Assembly (NCBI GenBank): GCA_016708825.1
Contig: JADJEZ010000007.1
Span: forward strand, 124,001 to 188,000
Reading direction: 5' to 3'
Length of the DNA: 64,000 bases
Source: Betaproteobacteria bacterium
GTDB taxonomy: Bacteria; Pseudomonadota; Gammaproteobacteria; Burkholderiales; Usitatibacteraceae
Of this stretch, positions 53,033 through 60,811 are shown in pieces. The translations under genes and the position numbers were made by a program. A model generated the notes under the pieces. It was given only the letters and a program-made list of their open reading frames with translations, was not told where the DNA came from and did no database searches. Position 1 is the stretch's first letter. Every line of letters begins with the position of its first letter.

Positions 53033-53866
53033 CTAGAGGGCGGTGCGCGCCCGCCAGAGTTCCGGAAAGAGTACCGCATCGAGGGCGCGCCGAAGGTAGC
53101 CCACGCCGGAGGTGCCGCCGGTGCCGCGCTTCCAGCCGATGATGCGCTCGACGGTCGTGGCGTGCCGGAACCGCCACTGGCGGAAGGCATCCTCCAGGTC
53201 GACCAGCTTCTCGGCGAGTTCGTAGAGGTCCCAGTGCGCGGCGGTGTCGCGGTAGACCGCCACCCATGCTTCGCACACGGAATCGTCGAATTCTCGCGGG
53301 ACGGTCCAGTCGCGCTCGCACGCGGCGGCGCGGACGGGAAAGCCGCGGCGCGCGAGCAGCCGCACGGCCTCGTCGTAGAGCGAGGGCTCGCGGTGCAGCG
53401 TCTCGAGGGGCGCGAGCAGGTCGGGACGGTGACGGTGCGGCTCGAGCATCACCGCGTTCTTGCTGCCGAGGATGAACTCCACCATGCGGTACTGCCACGA
53501 CTGGAATCCGGAGGCGCTGCCCAGGGATCCGCGAAACGCGGAATAGTCGGCGGGCGTGAGCGTGGAGAGCACGTCCCAGGACTGGTTCAGCTGCGCCATG
53601 ATCCGCGTCACGCGCGAGAGCATCTTCGCGGCCGGGGCGAGTTCCGCGGCGCGCACGCGCGCTCGCGCAGCGACGAGCTCGTGGAGCGCGAGCTTCATCC
53701 ACAGTTCGCTCGTCTGGTGCTGCACGATGAAGAGCAGCTCGTTGTGGTCGCCGGAGCGCGGATGCTGCGCGCCCAGCACCGCATCGAGCGCCAGGTAGTC
53801 GCCGTAGCTCATCTCACCCGCGAAATCGAGGCGGGCGCCGTCGGCGAGGTTCGGATCCTTGGCCAT
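53033..53866 (-). CDS. kynA: tryptophan 2,3-dioxygenase
   Basis: 277 residues. It catalyses heme-dependent oxidation of L-tryptophan to N-formylkynurenine. Signatures are MSYGDYLALDAVLGAQHP, HNELLFIVQHQTSELWMK, FRGSLGSASGFQSWQYR and WRFRHATTVERIIGWKRGTGGTSGVGYL, the last containing the axial heme His and the substrate-closing GTGGTSG loop. Other kynurenine-pathway genes are not in the window. Its start lies inside the 3' part of the anti-sigma frame. Confidence 0.93.
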   Translation of the reverse strand: MAKDPNLADGARLDFAGEMSYGDYLALDAVLGAQHPRSGDHNELLFIVQHQTSELWMKLALHELVAARARVRAAELAPAAKMLSRVTRIMAQLNQSWDVLSTLTPADYSAFRGSLGSASGFQSWQYRMVEFILGSKNAVMLEPHRHRPDLLAPLETLHREPSLYDEAVRLLARRGFPVRAAACERDWTVPREFDDSVCEAWVAVYRDTAAHWDLYELAEKLVDLEDAFRQWRFRHATTVERIIGWKRGTGGTSGVGYLRRALDAVLFPELWRARTAL

Positions 53867-54593
53867 GATCGCTTCCCGTGCGCGCAGAAGCGGTGAGTCT
53901 AGCGCCTCCGCGCGTTCGCGACCGCCAGACCATGCCCTCGATGCGCTCGAGTCCCTGGGTGCTCTCCGCGACCACGGTCGCGCTGCCGCGGCCGGCGGGC
54001 TTCACGAGCGCACGAAGCCCCCGCGAGGTGGCGGTGCCGCGGCGCTGCGCCGGCAGTTCCGGCAGCAGGAGCAGCGTCGCCTTTCCCTGCGGGGTCGTCA
54101 CGATCAGGTGGTGCGCGATGCTTCCGCGGAACGGGCAGGTGCCGATGTAGCGGATATCGCCCAGCTGGGGAGGAAGCTCCAGGCCGAGGGCCAGCGAGAC
54201 GCGCACGAGGTCCTGCGGCTGCGGCGCCTTCGCGGTGAGGATTGCGTTCGCCTCTTCCTCGATCACGAAGTCGATGCCGGCGAGCGCGGCGGGATCGTCG
54301 CGCATCGCGACGAACACGCCGGAGCCGACCACCGTCACGCCCGCGACGGACGCCGCCATGGCGAGGAAACGCCGGCGCGAGTCGCGCCGGCCCGTGCGGT
54401 GCGCTTCCAGCACGCGCTCCTCGAGGCCCTCGGGAACCGGGACGTCGAGCAGCTCTGCGATCTCGGCATCCAGGGCGAGCGTGCGCGCCCGAAAGTCGGC
54501 GCACGCCGCGCAGCCGAGCGCGTGCTCCTGCGCCTCTGCGCCCGTCGCGCCGGGGTTCGCCAACAGCTCCCTCCTGAATTCAAGGCAGTTCAT
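53814..54593 (-). CDS. membrane anti-sigma factor (zinc-finger type) partner of the upstream ECF sigma
   Basis: Up to 259 residues. The N-terminal cytoplasmic part has a zinc-binding anti-sigma pattern (EHALGCAACADFRARTLALD). A membrane segment follows (FLAMAASVAGVTVVGSGVFVA, split), then a periplasmic domain (VRVSLALGLELPPQLGDIRY, CPFRGSIAHHLIVTTPQGKA). Its ATG overlaps the sigma stop (ATGA at 54590-54593). The frame runs 53 bases into kynA, ending in a basic low-complexity tail. A shift near 53930 would end it at 53899 instead, so the C-terminus is uncertain. Confidence 0.75.
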   Translation of the reverse strand: MNCLEFRRELLANPGATGAEAQEHALGCAACADFRARTLALDAEIAELLDVPVPEGLEERVLEAHRTGRRDSRRRFLAMAASVAGVTVVGSGVFVAMRDDPAALAGIDFVIEEEANAILTAKAPQPQDLVRVSLALGLELPPQLGDIRYIGTCPFRGSIAHHLIVTTPQGKATLLLLPELPAQRRGTATSRGLRALVKPAGRGSATVVAESTQGLERIEGMVWRSRTRGGARLTASARTGSDHGQGSEPRRRRPPRFRG

Positions 54594-55093
54594 TGCGCCA
54601 TCTCCTGTCCCATGAGCCCGCGCTCCAGGAGCCGGCGCACGGCCTGCCGCGCCCGCGTGAGCCTCGTCATGACCGCGCCCTCGGTCGTGGAAAGCATGCC
54701 GGCGATCTCGCCGCCGCTGAAGCCCCCCAGCACCTGCAGGAGCAACGGCTCGCGAAGCGATTCCGGCAGCGCCTCGAGCGCGCGGCGCAAGTCGATCGCG
54801 ATATCCGGTCTCGACTCCACCGCGACATCGATGTCGCTCACGTCCCGGTCGTCGTAGTCGAGCTGCTTCTTCTCGAGGCCGCGCAGGAACTCGTTGCGAA
54901 CGATCGTGTAGAGCCAGCTCCGGCGGGCGCCCGCGTCGCGCAGGTCTGCCCAGGAACTCCACGCCCGCGCGAACGCGTCCTGCACGAGATCCTCGGCACG
55001 GCCTCGGTCCCGGCACAGCCAGTAGGCGTACCGGAAGAGCTCGCGCGAATGCGTCCGCACCGCCGCCTCGAATGCCCTTTCGTTCGCGCTCAT
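54590..55093 (-). CDS. ECF RNA polymerase sigma factor (first of two)
   Basis: 167 residues. Region 2 (FRYAYWLCRDRGRAEDLVQDAFARAW) binds core and the -10. Region 4 (LPESLREPLLLQVLGGFSGGEIAGMLSTTEGAVMTRLTRAR) recognises the -35. ATG 55093 has GGAG upstream. It is translationally coupled to its anti-sigma factor. The divergent gene at 55476, a small secreted repeat protein, is a natural candidate target. Confidence 0.9.
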   Translation of the reverse strand: MSANERAFEAAVRTHSRELFRYAYWLCRDRGRAEDLVQDAFARAWSSWADLRDAGARRSWLYTIVRNEFLRGLEKKQLDYDDRDVSDIDVAVESRPDIAIDLRRALEALPESLREPLLLQVLGGFSGGEIAGMLSTTEGAVMTRLTRARQAVRRLLERGLMGQEMAQ

Positions 55094-55475
55094 CACGCTC
55101 CAGTGTCCTCCTGTCCGGAATCGCGCGGCGGGGAAATCCCGTCGGCGGGAGCCGGCTCCAGTCCGAGGGACCCGGCAGGCGCGCCGGACCTTACACCGAG
55201 CGGCCGGCCGGCGGCGTGCCTTCTCCTGTCGAAGATCGCTCCGGCGCCGTGTTTGGGGAACCGCGCGCGCGCGGGAGAGGCCCGCCATTGCGATGGGACC
55301 GGGTTTCGGGGCGTTTCATTGCACGGGGACCGAATAAACCCGGAATCGCGGAAAGGTCCGTAAGAAAGCGGCGCGCCATCCTTTCCCAATCGCTGTGGGG
55401 CCGAGCCCCGCTGCGCCTGCGGAGAAGGGCTCCGGAGGCGAATCGACCCCCCCAACTTCCGTCAAGGAGATAGCC
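55094..55475. other. 382-base intergenic region between ECF sigma and small secreted protein genes
   Basis: No gene seen. It contains GACCGAATAAACC at about 55327-55339, which resembles but does not match the GGGAATAAA motifs of the second ECF locus. A ribosome site AAGGAGA (55464-55470) precedes ATG 55476. Confidence 0.5.
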
Positions 55476-55805
55476 ATGAACACTACCCTCAAGCTTTCCC
55501 TCGCCGCCGCCGCCGTTTCGCTCGCCGGCGCAGCTTCTCCGGCCTTTGCCGGGAACACCCTGGAAGATACCCACGCCTACCTGGAGGCCGAACGCGCGAT
55601 GACCGAGGGCGAGAGCGACGGCGTTCGCTTCGCGCCGAAGCACGGGATTGAAGAGCGCACCGCGCTCGACCGGTGGTTCGCCTCGGAGCGCGCCCGCACC
55701 GAAGGCCAGGCCGACCGCGCGTTCTCCAACGTGCCCGCCGCGAAAGGAATCACCTCCGCCGTGCATTCGTGGTTCGATTCCGAGCGTGCCCGTACCGAGG
55801 GCTAG
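55476..55805 (+). CDS. small secreted protein with three ERAxTEG repeats
   Basis: 109 residues. A signal peptide (about 1-25, ending SPAFAG) precedes three repeats spaced 30-40 residues apart: YLEAERAMTEGESDG, WFASERARTEGQADR and WFDSERARTEG (C-terminal). The family and function are not recognised. It has an excellent AAGGAGA ribosome site. It is divergent from the first ECF sigma gene, so it may be a regulon member. Confidence 0.65.
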   Translation: MNTTLKLSLAAAAVSLAGAASPAFAGNTLEDTHAYLEAERAMTEGESDGVRFAPKHGIEERTALDRWFASERARTEGQADRAFSNVPAAKGITSAVHSWFDSERARTEG

Positions 55806-55822
55806 CACGAAGGGACCGGAAC

Positions 55823-55867
55823 GGCGCCCGCCGTGTGCCATTCGCGCGCGGCGGGCGCCGGCGTTTT
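55823..55867 (+). terminator. rho-independent terminator after the repeat protein
   Basis: GGCGCCCGCCG and CGGCGGGCGCC form an 11-bp stem around a 15-base loop, followed by GGCGTTTT. Confidence 0.7.
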
Positions 55868-55912
55868 CACCGCCCGCTTCAGGCCCATGATGCCGGTGGT
55901 ATCGTGAACGCC

Positions 55913-56695
55913 ATGCTCAAGGGGCTCGGCGGGCTGATCGCCCGCTATCTGAACGGGACGGTGCGCGGCTACACCGCGCCCGGCCTGGTGCCCGTCGACC
56001 TCCTGGTCGCCACGCTCGAACCCTGCGACGTGATCCTCGTCGAAGGCAATCGGCGCATCAGCGTGGCCATCAAGTACCTCACGCAGTCGACGTGGTCGCA
56101 CGCGGCGCTCTATGCGGGAAGCGCGCTGGGTGTGGCGCACGGCGCAGGCCTGCGCCTGATCGAGGCGGATCTCACGCGCGGGGTGCGGGCGGCGCCCGTC
56201 TCGGAGCTGGAGGGCCTGCACGTGCGCATCTGCCGCCCGGTCGGCCTGGGCGAAGCAGACCGCGCCCGGGTGATCGCCCACGCGGCCTCGCGCATCGGCC
56301 ACCGGTACGACCTGAAGAACGTCCTGGATCTCGCGCGTTACCTGCTGCCCACGCCGCCGGTGCCGGTGCGGCTGCGCCGCCGCCTGATCGCGCTCGGAAG
56401 CGGCGACCCCACGCGGGCGATCTGCTCGACGATGATCGCCGAGGCGTTCCAGAGCGTGCGCTACCCGATCCTGCCGGAGATAGAGACGGTTCCCGCGAGC
56501 CGGCCGGGATGCGACGACTGCGTGCGGGAACTGCTCCACATCCGCCACCACAGCCTGTTCGCGCCGCGGGATTTCGACCTGTCGCCGTACTTCGAGGTCG
56601 TGAAGCCCCGGATCGCCCAGGGCTTCGACCCCGCGCGCCTCGAGTGGGCCGCTACCGGGGAGGCGGGAGCGGCGCCGCAGCGCCCGTCTGCCTAG
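55913..56695 (+). CDS. YiiX/YebB-like permuted NlpC/P60 (papain-like) enzyme
   Basis: 260 residues. The permuted catalytic pattern is visible: His in QSTWSHAALYAG and Cys in RAICSTMIAEAF, with PCDVILVEG at the start of the fold. Related proteins are amidases or esterases of lipids or peptidoglycan. ATG 55913 is used; GTG 55904 is an alternative three residues upstream. Its stop overlaps that of the convergent DsrE-like gene (CTAG, 56692-56695). Confidence 0.75.
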   Translation: MLKGLGGLIARYLNGTVRGYTAPGLVPVDLLVATLEPCDVILVEGNRRISVAIKYLTQSTWSHAALYAGSALGVAHGAGLRLIEADLTRGVRAAPVSELEGLHVRICRPVGLGEADRARVIAHAASRIGHRYDLKNVLDLARYLLPTPPVPVRLRRRLIALGSGDPTRAICSTMIAEAFQSVRYPILPEIETVPASRPGCDDCVRELLHIRHHSLFAPRDFDLSPYFEVVKPRIAQGFDPARLEWAATGEAGAAPQRPSA

Positions 56696-57144
56696 GGCCG
56701 CACGTAGCTCCAGCCTTCGCGCTGGCGCTTCATGATGTGCACCACACCCGCGTCGACGAACTTCGCCCCGCTGAAGATCTCGCCGCGCTCCACCTTGGTG
56801 TTGCGCATGGTGTTCTCGCAGGCCATGAGCCCGACGCCCTGCTTCGCGGCGGAGTCGAGCCGCTGGGCGACCTTGGAGTCGGCCTTGAACATCGGCAGCC
56901 CCGGCCCGTAGGCGACGATCTCGACGTCGACGTTGTCCATGCCGAGGTCGACCTGGACGTTGCGCGCGTTGTTGAGCGCGAGGTTCCATTTCGCGGGGTC
57001 GTTGTCGCTCACCTGGATCACGACGCGGTAGCGGCCCGCCGCGGGCGCGTTCGACTGGGCATTCGCCGCGGCCGGCGCGAGGGCGAGGAAGCTCGAGAGC
57101 AGCAGGGACGCGAAGAACGCGCGTCGGGCGAGGGCGTCGATCAT
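56692..57144 (-). CDS. secreted DsrE-like protein
   Basis: 150 residues. The signal peptide (about 1-30, ending ANAQS) is followed by a DsrE/DsrF-like domain: RYRVVIQVSDNDPAKWNLAL, VEIVAYGPGLPMFKADSKVA, GLMACENTMRNTKVERGE (Cys109) and REGWSYVRP. DsrE-fold proteins bind sulfur on a conserved Cys or act as small protein partners. The same pattern, VEIVANGPGLDLFRADDKVF to GWVYVRV, occurs in the periplasmic half of the anti-sigma factor encoded divergently at 57862. ATG 57144 has AGGAGG upstream. A GGGAATAAA-N14-CGTCT motif faces it. Confidence 0.82.
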   Translation of the reverse strand: MIDALARRAFFASLLLSSFLALAPAAANAQSNAPAAGRYRVVIQVSDNDPAKWNLALNNARNVQVDLGMDNVDVEIVAYGPGLPMFKADSKVAQRLDSAAKQGVGLMACENTMRNTKVERGEIFSGAKFVDAGVVHIMKRQREGWSYVRP

Positions 57145-57213
57145 GGGGAAATCCTCCTTGGGTTTTCTTGTCACGGGCCGGGCGCCGCGGCGCGACGCGC
57201 CTCCCGAAACCGG

Positions 57214-57242
57214 GAGACGCCGCCCGGCGCGCCTTTATTCCC
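57214..57242 (-). promoter_or_regulatory. putative ECF promoter of the DsrE-like gene
   Basis: Read on the minus strand: GGGAATAAA (57242-57234), a 14-base spacer and CGTCTC (57219-57214). It leaves a leader of about 60 bases to ATG 57144. It is the mirror of the promoter at 57267-57295. Confidence 0.6.
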
Positions 57243-57266
57243 GAAGCGGGTGCGCAGGCCGGGCGG

Positions 57267-57295
57267 GGGAATAAACTGGGGCCGTCGCGCGTCTA
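57267..57295 (+). promoter_or_regulatory. putative ECF promoter of the second ECF sigma gene
   Basis: GGGAATAAA (57267-57275), a 14-base spacer and CGTCTA (57290-57295). Motif and spacing equal those of the divergent DsrE promoter, consistent with autoregulation. The expected start point is only a few bases before ATG 57305. Confidence 0.6.
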
Positions 57296-57304
57296 CTGCG
57301 GGAG

Positions 57305-57865
57305 ATGAACCTGGGAATCGAGAACCTCTTCGGGCGCGGCCCGGCCCTGCGGCGCGAGATCGAGCGCGAGCGCGGCATGCTCTGCCGCATGGCCTATGCC
57401 TGGTGCCACGACGCGGCGCTGGCCGACGACCTGGCGCAGATGGCGGTCGAAAAGGCCCTGCGCGCTGCAGGGCAATTGCGCGACCCCGACAAGCTCAAGG
57501 CATGGATGCTGCAGATTCTTTCCAACTGCCTCAAGGACCACCTGCGCGACAAGCGCGACCTGGTCGACTTCGAGAGCGTCGAGGAGACCCTGGCGACCGG
57601 GGAACCCACGCCGGAGGAGGCGCGGGCCGGCGCGGAACTGGTGCGCAGCGTGCGCGCGGCCGTCGCGGCCCTGCCCGTCGGCCAGCGCCAGGTCGTGACC
57701 CTGGTCGATCTCGAGGAATGCACCTATGCGGAGGCCGGCGACATCCTGGAGATTCCCGTCGGCACCGTGATGAGCCGTCTGTGCCGCGCCCGGCGGGCGC
57801 TGCGGGACGCGCTCGAGCCCGTGGCGCGCGAAGCGCTGGGTACCCGATTGCGGAGCGTGAAATGA
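57305..57865 (+). CDS. ECF RNA polymerase sigma factor (second of two)
   Basis: 186 residues. Region 2 is CRMAYAWCHDAALADDLAQMAVEKALRA, split by a few residues. Region 4 is ALPVGQRQVVTLVDLEECTYAEAGDILEIPVGTVMSRLCRARRAL. ATG 57305 follows GGGAG directly, and the predicted promoter makes the mRNA nearly leaderless. An internal ATG at 57377 would cut into region 2 and is less likely. It overlaps the anti-sigma gene by four bases. Confidence 0.9.
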   Translation: MNLGIENLFGRGPALRREIERERGMLCRMAYAWCHDAALADDLAQMAVEKALRAAGQLRDPDKLKAWMLQILSNCLKDHLRDKRDLVDFESVEETLATGEPTPEEARAGAELVRSVRAAVAALPVGQRQVVTLVDLEECTYAEAGDILEIPVGTVMSRLCRARRALRDALEPVAREALGTRLRSVK

Positions 57866-58593
57866 GCGAGGAGCGGAAGGTTTCGGAGGAGATCCTGGGC
57901 GCGTTCGTCGACGGCCAGCTCGCCGCCGCGGAATGGGCCGAGGTCGCGGCACTGGTGGAGGCCGACGCCGGCCTGCGCGAGGAGGTCTGCCGCCTGCGCG
58001 CGCTGAAGGAGCGGATGCGCTTCGCCTATGCGCTGCCGGCCCGCGCCCGCGCGCCGCGCCGGGCCGCGCACCCGGGATGGGCGGGGCTCGCGGCGGCGAG
58101 CGTGCTCTTCGCCGTGGCGGGGTGGTTCGGCCACGCGGAGTGGAGCCGCCCGCCGCTCCTCGATTCGGCCTCCGCGTACGCGCTGCGCGGCGACTGGCAT
58201 TCCCTGCGCGGCGACTGGGGGGCGCTCGAGGGTGGCCGGGTGCTGGTGCACGTGAGTACGGCGGGCCGCGATTCCCTCTCCGGCGCCCTGGACGAGGTCG
58301 AGGACCTGCTGCGGGAGGCGGGCCGGGACCGCCGCAGCCTGGAGGTCGAGATCGTCGCCAACGGCCCGGGCCTCGATCTTTTCCGGGCGGACGACAAGGT
58401 CTTCGCGCAGCGCCTGGCGAGCCTGCGCCGCGACTATCCCGCACTGAGCCTGGTCGCCTGCCGGCAGACGATGGAGCGGCGCCGCGCCCGCGGTGAACCC
58501 GTCGAGCTGGCACCCGACGTCGCGCTCGCGCCGTCCGCGCTGCACGAAGTGGTGGAAAGGCTGCGCGCCGGCTGGGTCTACGTGCGCGTCTGA
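57862..58593 (+). CDS. membrane anti-sigma factor with periplasmic DsrE-like domain
   Basis: 243 residues. The cytoplasmic anti-sigma part (~8-60) is ILGAFVDGQLAAAEWAEVAALV then LREEVCRLRALKERMRFAYA. A single membrane helix is at ~72-90 (WAGLAAASVLFAVAGWF), and a DsrE-like domain fills 124-243 (RVLVHVSTAGRDSL, LEVEIVANGPGLDLFRADDK, LSLVACRQTMERRRARGE with Cys200, LRAGWVYVRV). The C-terminal domain is clearly homologous to the secreted DsrE-like protein at 56692, including the Cys in an AC-x2-TM context. It should hold the sigma factor at the membrane and release it on a periplasmic, perhaps sulfur- or redox-related, signal. No zinc-binding HxxxCxxC is seen. Confidence 0.83.
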   Translation: MSEERKVSEEILGAFVDGQLAAAEWAEVAALVEADAGLREEVCRLRALKERMRFAYALPARARAPRRAAHPGWAGLAAASVLFAVAGWFGHAEWSRPPLLDSASAYALRGDWHSLRGDWGALEGGRVLVHVSTAGRDSLSGALDEVEDLLREAGRDRRSLEVEIVANGPGLDLFRADDKVFAQRLASLRRDYPALSLVACRQTMERRRARGEPVELAPDVALAPSALHEVVERLRAGWVYVRV

Positions 58594-58600
58594 GGCACCG

Positions 58601-58622
58601 GGGCGGGCCGGAGGGCCCGCCC
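58601..58622 (+). terminator. GC hairpin after the DsrE anti-sigma gene
   Basis: GGGCGGGCC-GGAG-GGCCCGCCC forms a perfect 9-bp stem with a tetraloop seven bases after the stop. No T-run follows immediately (GTTTTG is 15 bases on), so termination may be weak or the hairpin may stabilise the mRNA end. Confidence 0.5.
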
Positions 58623-58727
58623 TGACCGCGCGGCCGGTTTTGCTACCATGCGCGGACCCCATGACCGGACGGCCCACCCCGATCGGGTTGTAACCGAAAC
58701 CCGCCGGGCACCGAACTATCGCCTGCC

Positions 58728-59690
58728 ATGCACGCCACGCTCCCTCTCCTCGTCCGGACCGATTTCCCCGCGATTCGCCGCCATGCCGTGACCACGGTGC
58801 AGGCCAACCTGGGCTATGCCTGCAACCAGACCTGCCTGCATTGCCACGTGAACGCCGGTCCCACGCGCACCGAGTCGATGTCGGCCGGGACGATCGAGCA
58901 GTTGCTCGCGTTCGTCGCGGCGAGCGGCGCGGATACGCTCGACCTCACCGGCGGCGCACCGGAGCTGAACCCCCATTTCCGGTCCCTGGTCGCCCGTGCG
59001 CGGGACGCGGGCGTGCGGGTGATCGACCGCTGCAACCTCACCATCCTCGAGGAGCCGGGACACGAGGATCTCGCGCAGTTCCTCGCCGGGCGCGGCGTCG
59101 AGATCGTGGCCTCGCTGCCGTGCTACACCGAGGAGCTGGTCGATCGCCAGCGCGGCAAGGGCGTCTACGACCGGAGCGTGCGCGGCATCCGGCGCCTGAA
59201 CGCGCTGGGCTACGGGCGCGCGGGCACGGGCCTCGTGCTGAACCTCGTCTACAACCCGCAGGGCGCGAGCCTTCCCCCGCCGCAGGAGCAGCTCGAGGCC
59301 GATTACAAGCGCATCCTCGGCGAGCGCTTCGGGATCGCCTTCAACGGGCTCTTCACGCTCGCCAACATGCCCATCCAGCGCTTCGGCTCGACGCTCGTCT
59401 CCAAGGGGCAGTTCAACGAATACATGCTGCTGCTGCGCACGGCGCACCGCGACGAGAACGTGGACGGCGTCATGTGCCGCAGCCTCGTGTCGGTGGACTG
59501 GCAGGGCTACCTCTACGACTGCGACTTCAACCAGATGCTGGGCCTGCCGCTGCAGGTGCCGGGGAAATCCCGGCCGCACCTGAAGGACACGCTCGGCCGC
59601 GACTTCGACGGCAACCCGATCGTCGTGCGCGACCACTGCTACGGCTGCACCGCGGGCCAGGGTTCGTCCTGCGGCGGCGCGATCGGCTAG
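58728..59690 (+). CDS. arsS: ArsS-like arsenosugar-biosynthesis-type radical SAM protein
   Basis: 320 residues. The radical SAM motif CNQTCLHC (Cys32, 36, 39) lies in NLGYACNQTCLHCHVNAGP. The family-specific parts are DLTGGAPELNPHFR, TGLVLNLVYNPQGASLPP, DWQGYLYDCDFNQMLGLPL and the C-terminal Cys-rich HCYGCTAGQGSSCGG for auxiliary clusters. It is thought to transfer a deoxyadenosyl group to methylated arsenic in arsenosugar synthesis. No arsM is seen nearby, so the substrate here is open. The metallophosphatase gene follows after eight bases. Confidence 0.85.
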   Translation: MHATLPLLVRTDFPAIRRHAVTTVQANLGYACNQTCLHCHVNAGPTRTESMSAGTIEQLLAFVAASGADTLDLTGGAPELNPHFRSLVARARDAGVRVIDRCNLTILEEPGHEDLAQFLAGRGVEIVASLPCYTEELVDRQRGKGVYDRSVRGIRRLNALGYGRAGTGLVLNLVYNPQGASLPPPQEQLEADYKRILGERFGIAFNGLFTLANMPIQRFGSTLVSKGQFNEYMLLLRTAHRDENVDGVMCRSLVSVDWQGYLYDCDFNQMLGLPLQVPGKSRPHLKDTLGRDFDGNPIVVRDHCYGCTAGQGSSCGGAIG

Positions 59691-59698
59691 CGCAGGCG

Positions 59699-60667
59699 AT
59701 GCGCGTCATCACCGCCCCGGATTCCCGGGACCTTCCGCCCGGGCGCAGCTGCCCGACCGCCTACCGGTATTCGCCGCGCGTGTTCGACCGCGCCCCGGAC
59801 CTGGAGGCCGAGACGCTCTACGTCGCCGGCGGGCTCTACGGAAACACCGAGGCGCTCGAAGCGCTGCTGGCGCTGCGCGATGGGGAGCCGCACCCGGCCG
59901 CCCTCGCGTTCAATGGCGACTTCCACTGGTTCGACGTGGCGGCGGGCGACTTCCTGCGGGTCTCCGAGGAGGTGCTGCGGCACGCCGCGACCCGCGGCAA
60001 CGTCGAGACGGAGCTCGCCGGCGAGGACGAGGGCGCCGGCTGCGGCTGCGCCTATCCCGCGGACGTGAGCGATGCGGACGTGGCGCGTTCCAACGAGATC
60101 CTCGGGCGACTGCGCGAGACGGCGCGGGGTTTTCCGGCGCTGCGCACGGGGCTCGGGCACCTGCCGATGCACCTCGTGGCGCGCGTCGGCCGGGCGCGGG
60201 TGGGAATCGTGCACGGCGACTGCTCCTCCCTCGCGGGATGGGGGTTTTCGCAGGACGCGCTCGACGGTCCCGGCCACCGGCGCTGGATCGAGAGCGGGTT
60301 CCGGGACGCACGGGTGGACGTCTTCGCGAGCAGCCACACCTGCCTGCCGGCCACGCGCGCATTCGACTTCGCGCACGGCCGCGGGGTGGTGGCCAACAAC
60401 GGCGCCGCGGGGATGCCGAACTTCGCGGGCGAGCGCTGCGGGCTCGTCACGCGCATCTCCGTGCACCCGGCGCGCGAGGCGCTCTATGGCGTGGAGGTCG
60501 CGGGCGTCTTCGTCGATGCCGTCGCCGTGCGCTACGACGTGCCCGCCTGGCAGGCACGCTTCCTCGCGAGCTGGCCCGAAGGGTCCGCCGCCCACGCGTC
60601 CTATTTCCGCCGCATCGCGCACGGGCCCGGGTTCGCCCGGGAGCGGGCGCTGCCACGCGCGGCCTGA
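59699..60667 (+). CDS. calcineurin-like metallophosphatase
   Basis: 322 residues. Metal-site motifs are consistent with the metallophosphoesterase fold: AGGLYGNTEALEALLAL, FNGDFHWFD (GDxHW), IVHGDCSSLAGWGFS, FASSHTCLPATRAF and GVVANNGAAGMPN. An acidic Cys-rich stretch EGAGCGCAYPADV is unusual. It starts eight bases after arsS, so it is probably co-transcribed and may process an intermediate of the same pathway. Confidence 0.72.
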   Translation: MRVITAPDSRDLPPGRSCPTAYRYSPRVFDRAPDLEAETLYVAGGLYGNTEALEALLALRDGEPHPAALAFNGDFHWFDVAAGDFLRVSEEVLRHAATRGNVETELAGEDEGAGCGCAYPADVSDADVARSNEILGRLRETARGFPALRTGLGHLPMHLVARVGRARVGIVHGDCSSLAGWGFSQDALDGPGHRRWIESGFRDARVDVFASSHTCLPATRAFDFAHGRGVVANNGAAGMPNFAGERCGLVTRISVHPAREALYGVEVAGVFVDAVAVRYDVPAWQARFLASWPEGSAAHASYFRRIAHGPGFARERALPRAA

Positions 60668-60811
60668 GGCCGCCCCGGGCCGCTTCGCTGTAAGGTTCGG
60701 GTTTCCCCGAACGTCCATTCGACGATCGCCCGCGCGATTGCCGTCCGGCCGCCTGGCGTGGCGCGGGCCGGCCGCCGGTGAAAGCCCGCACGGAGAACCA
60801 AGGAGAATTCC

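Noticed and set aside
55327..55360. CCGAATAAA motif as a third copy of the ECF promoter
   Set aside because: The first bases differ from GGGAATAAA and no CGTCT lies 14 bases downstream.
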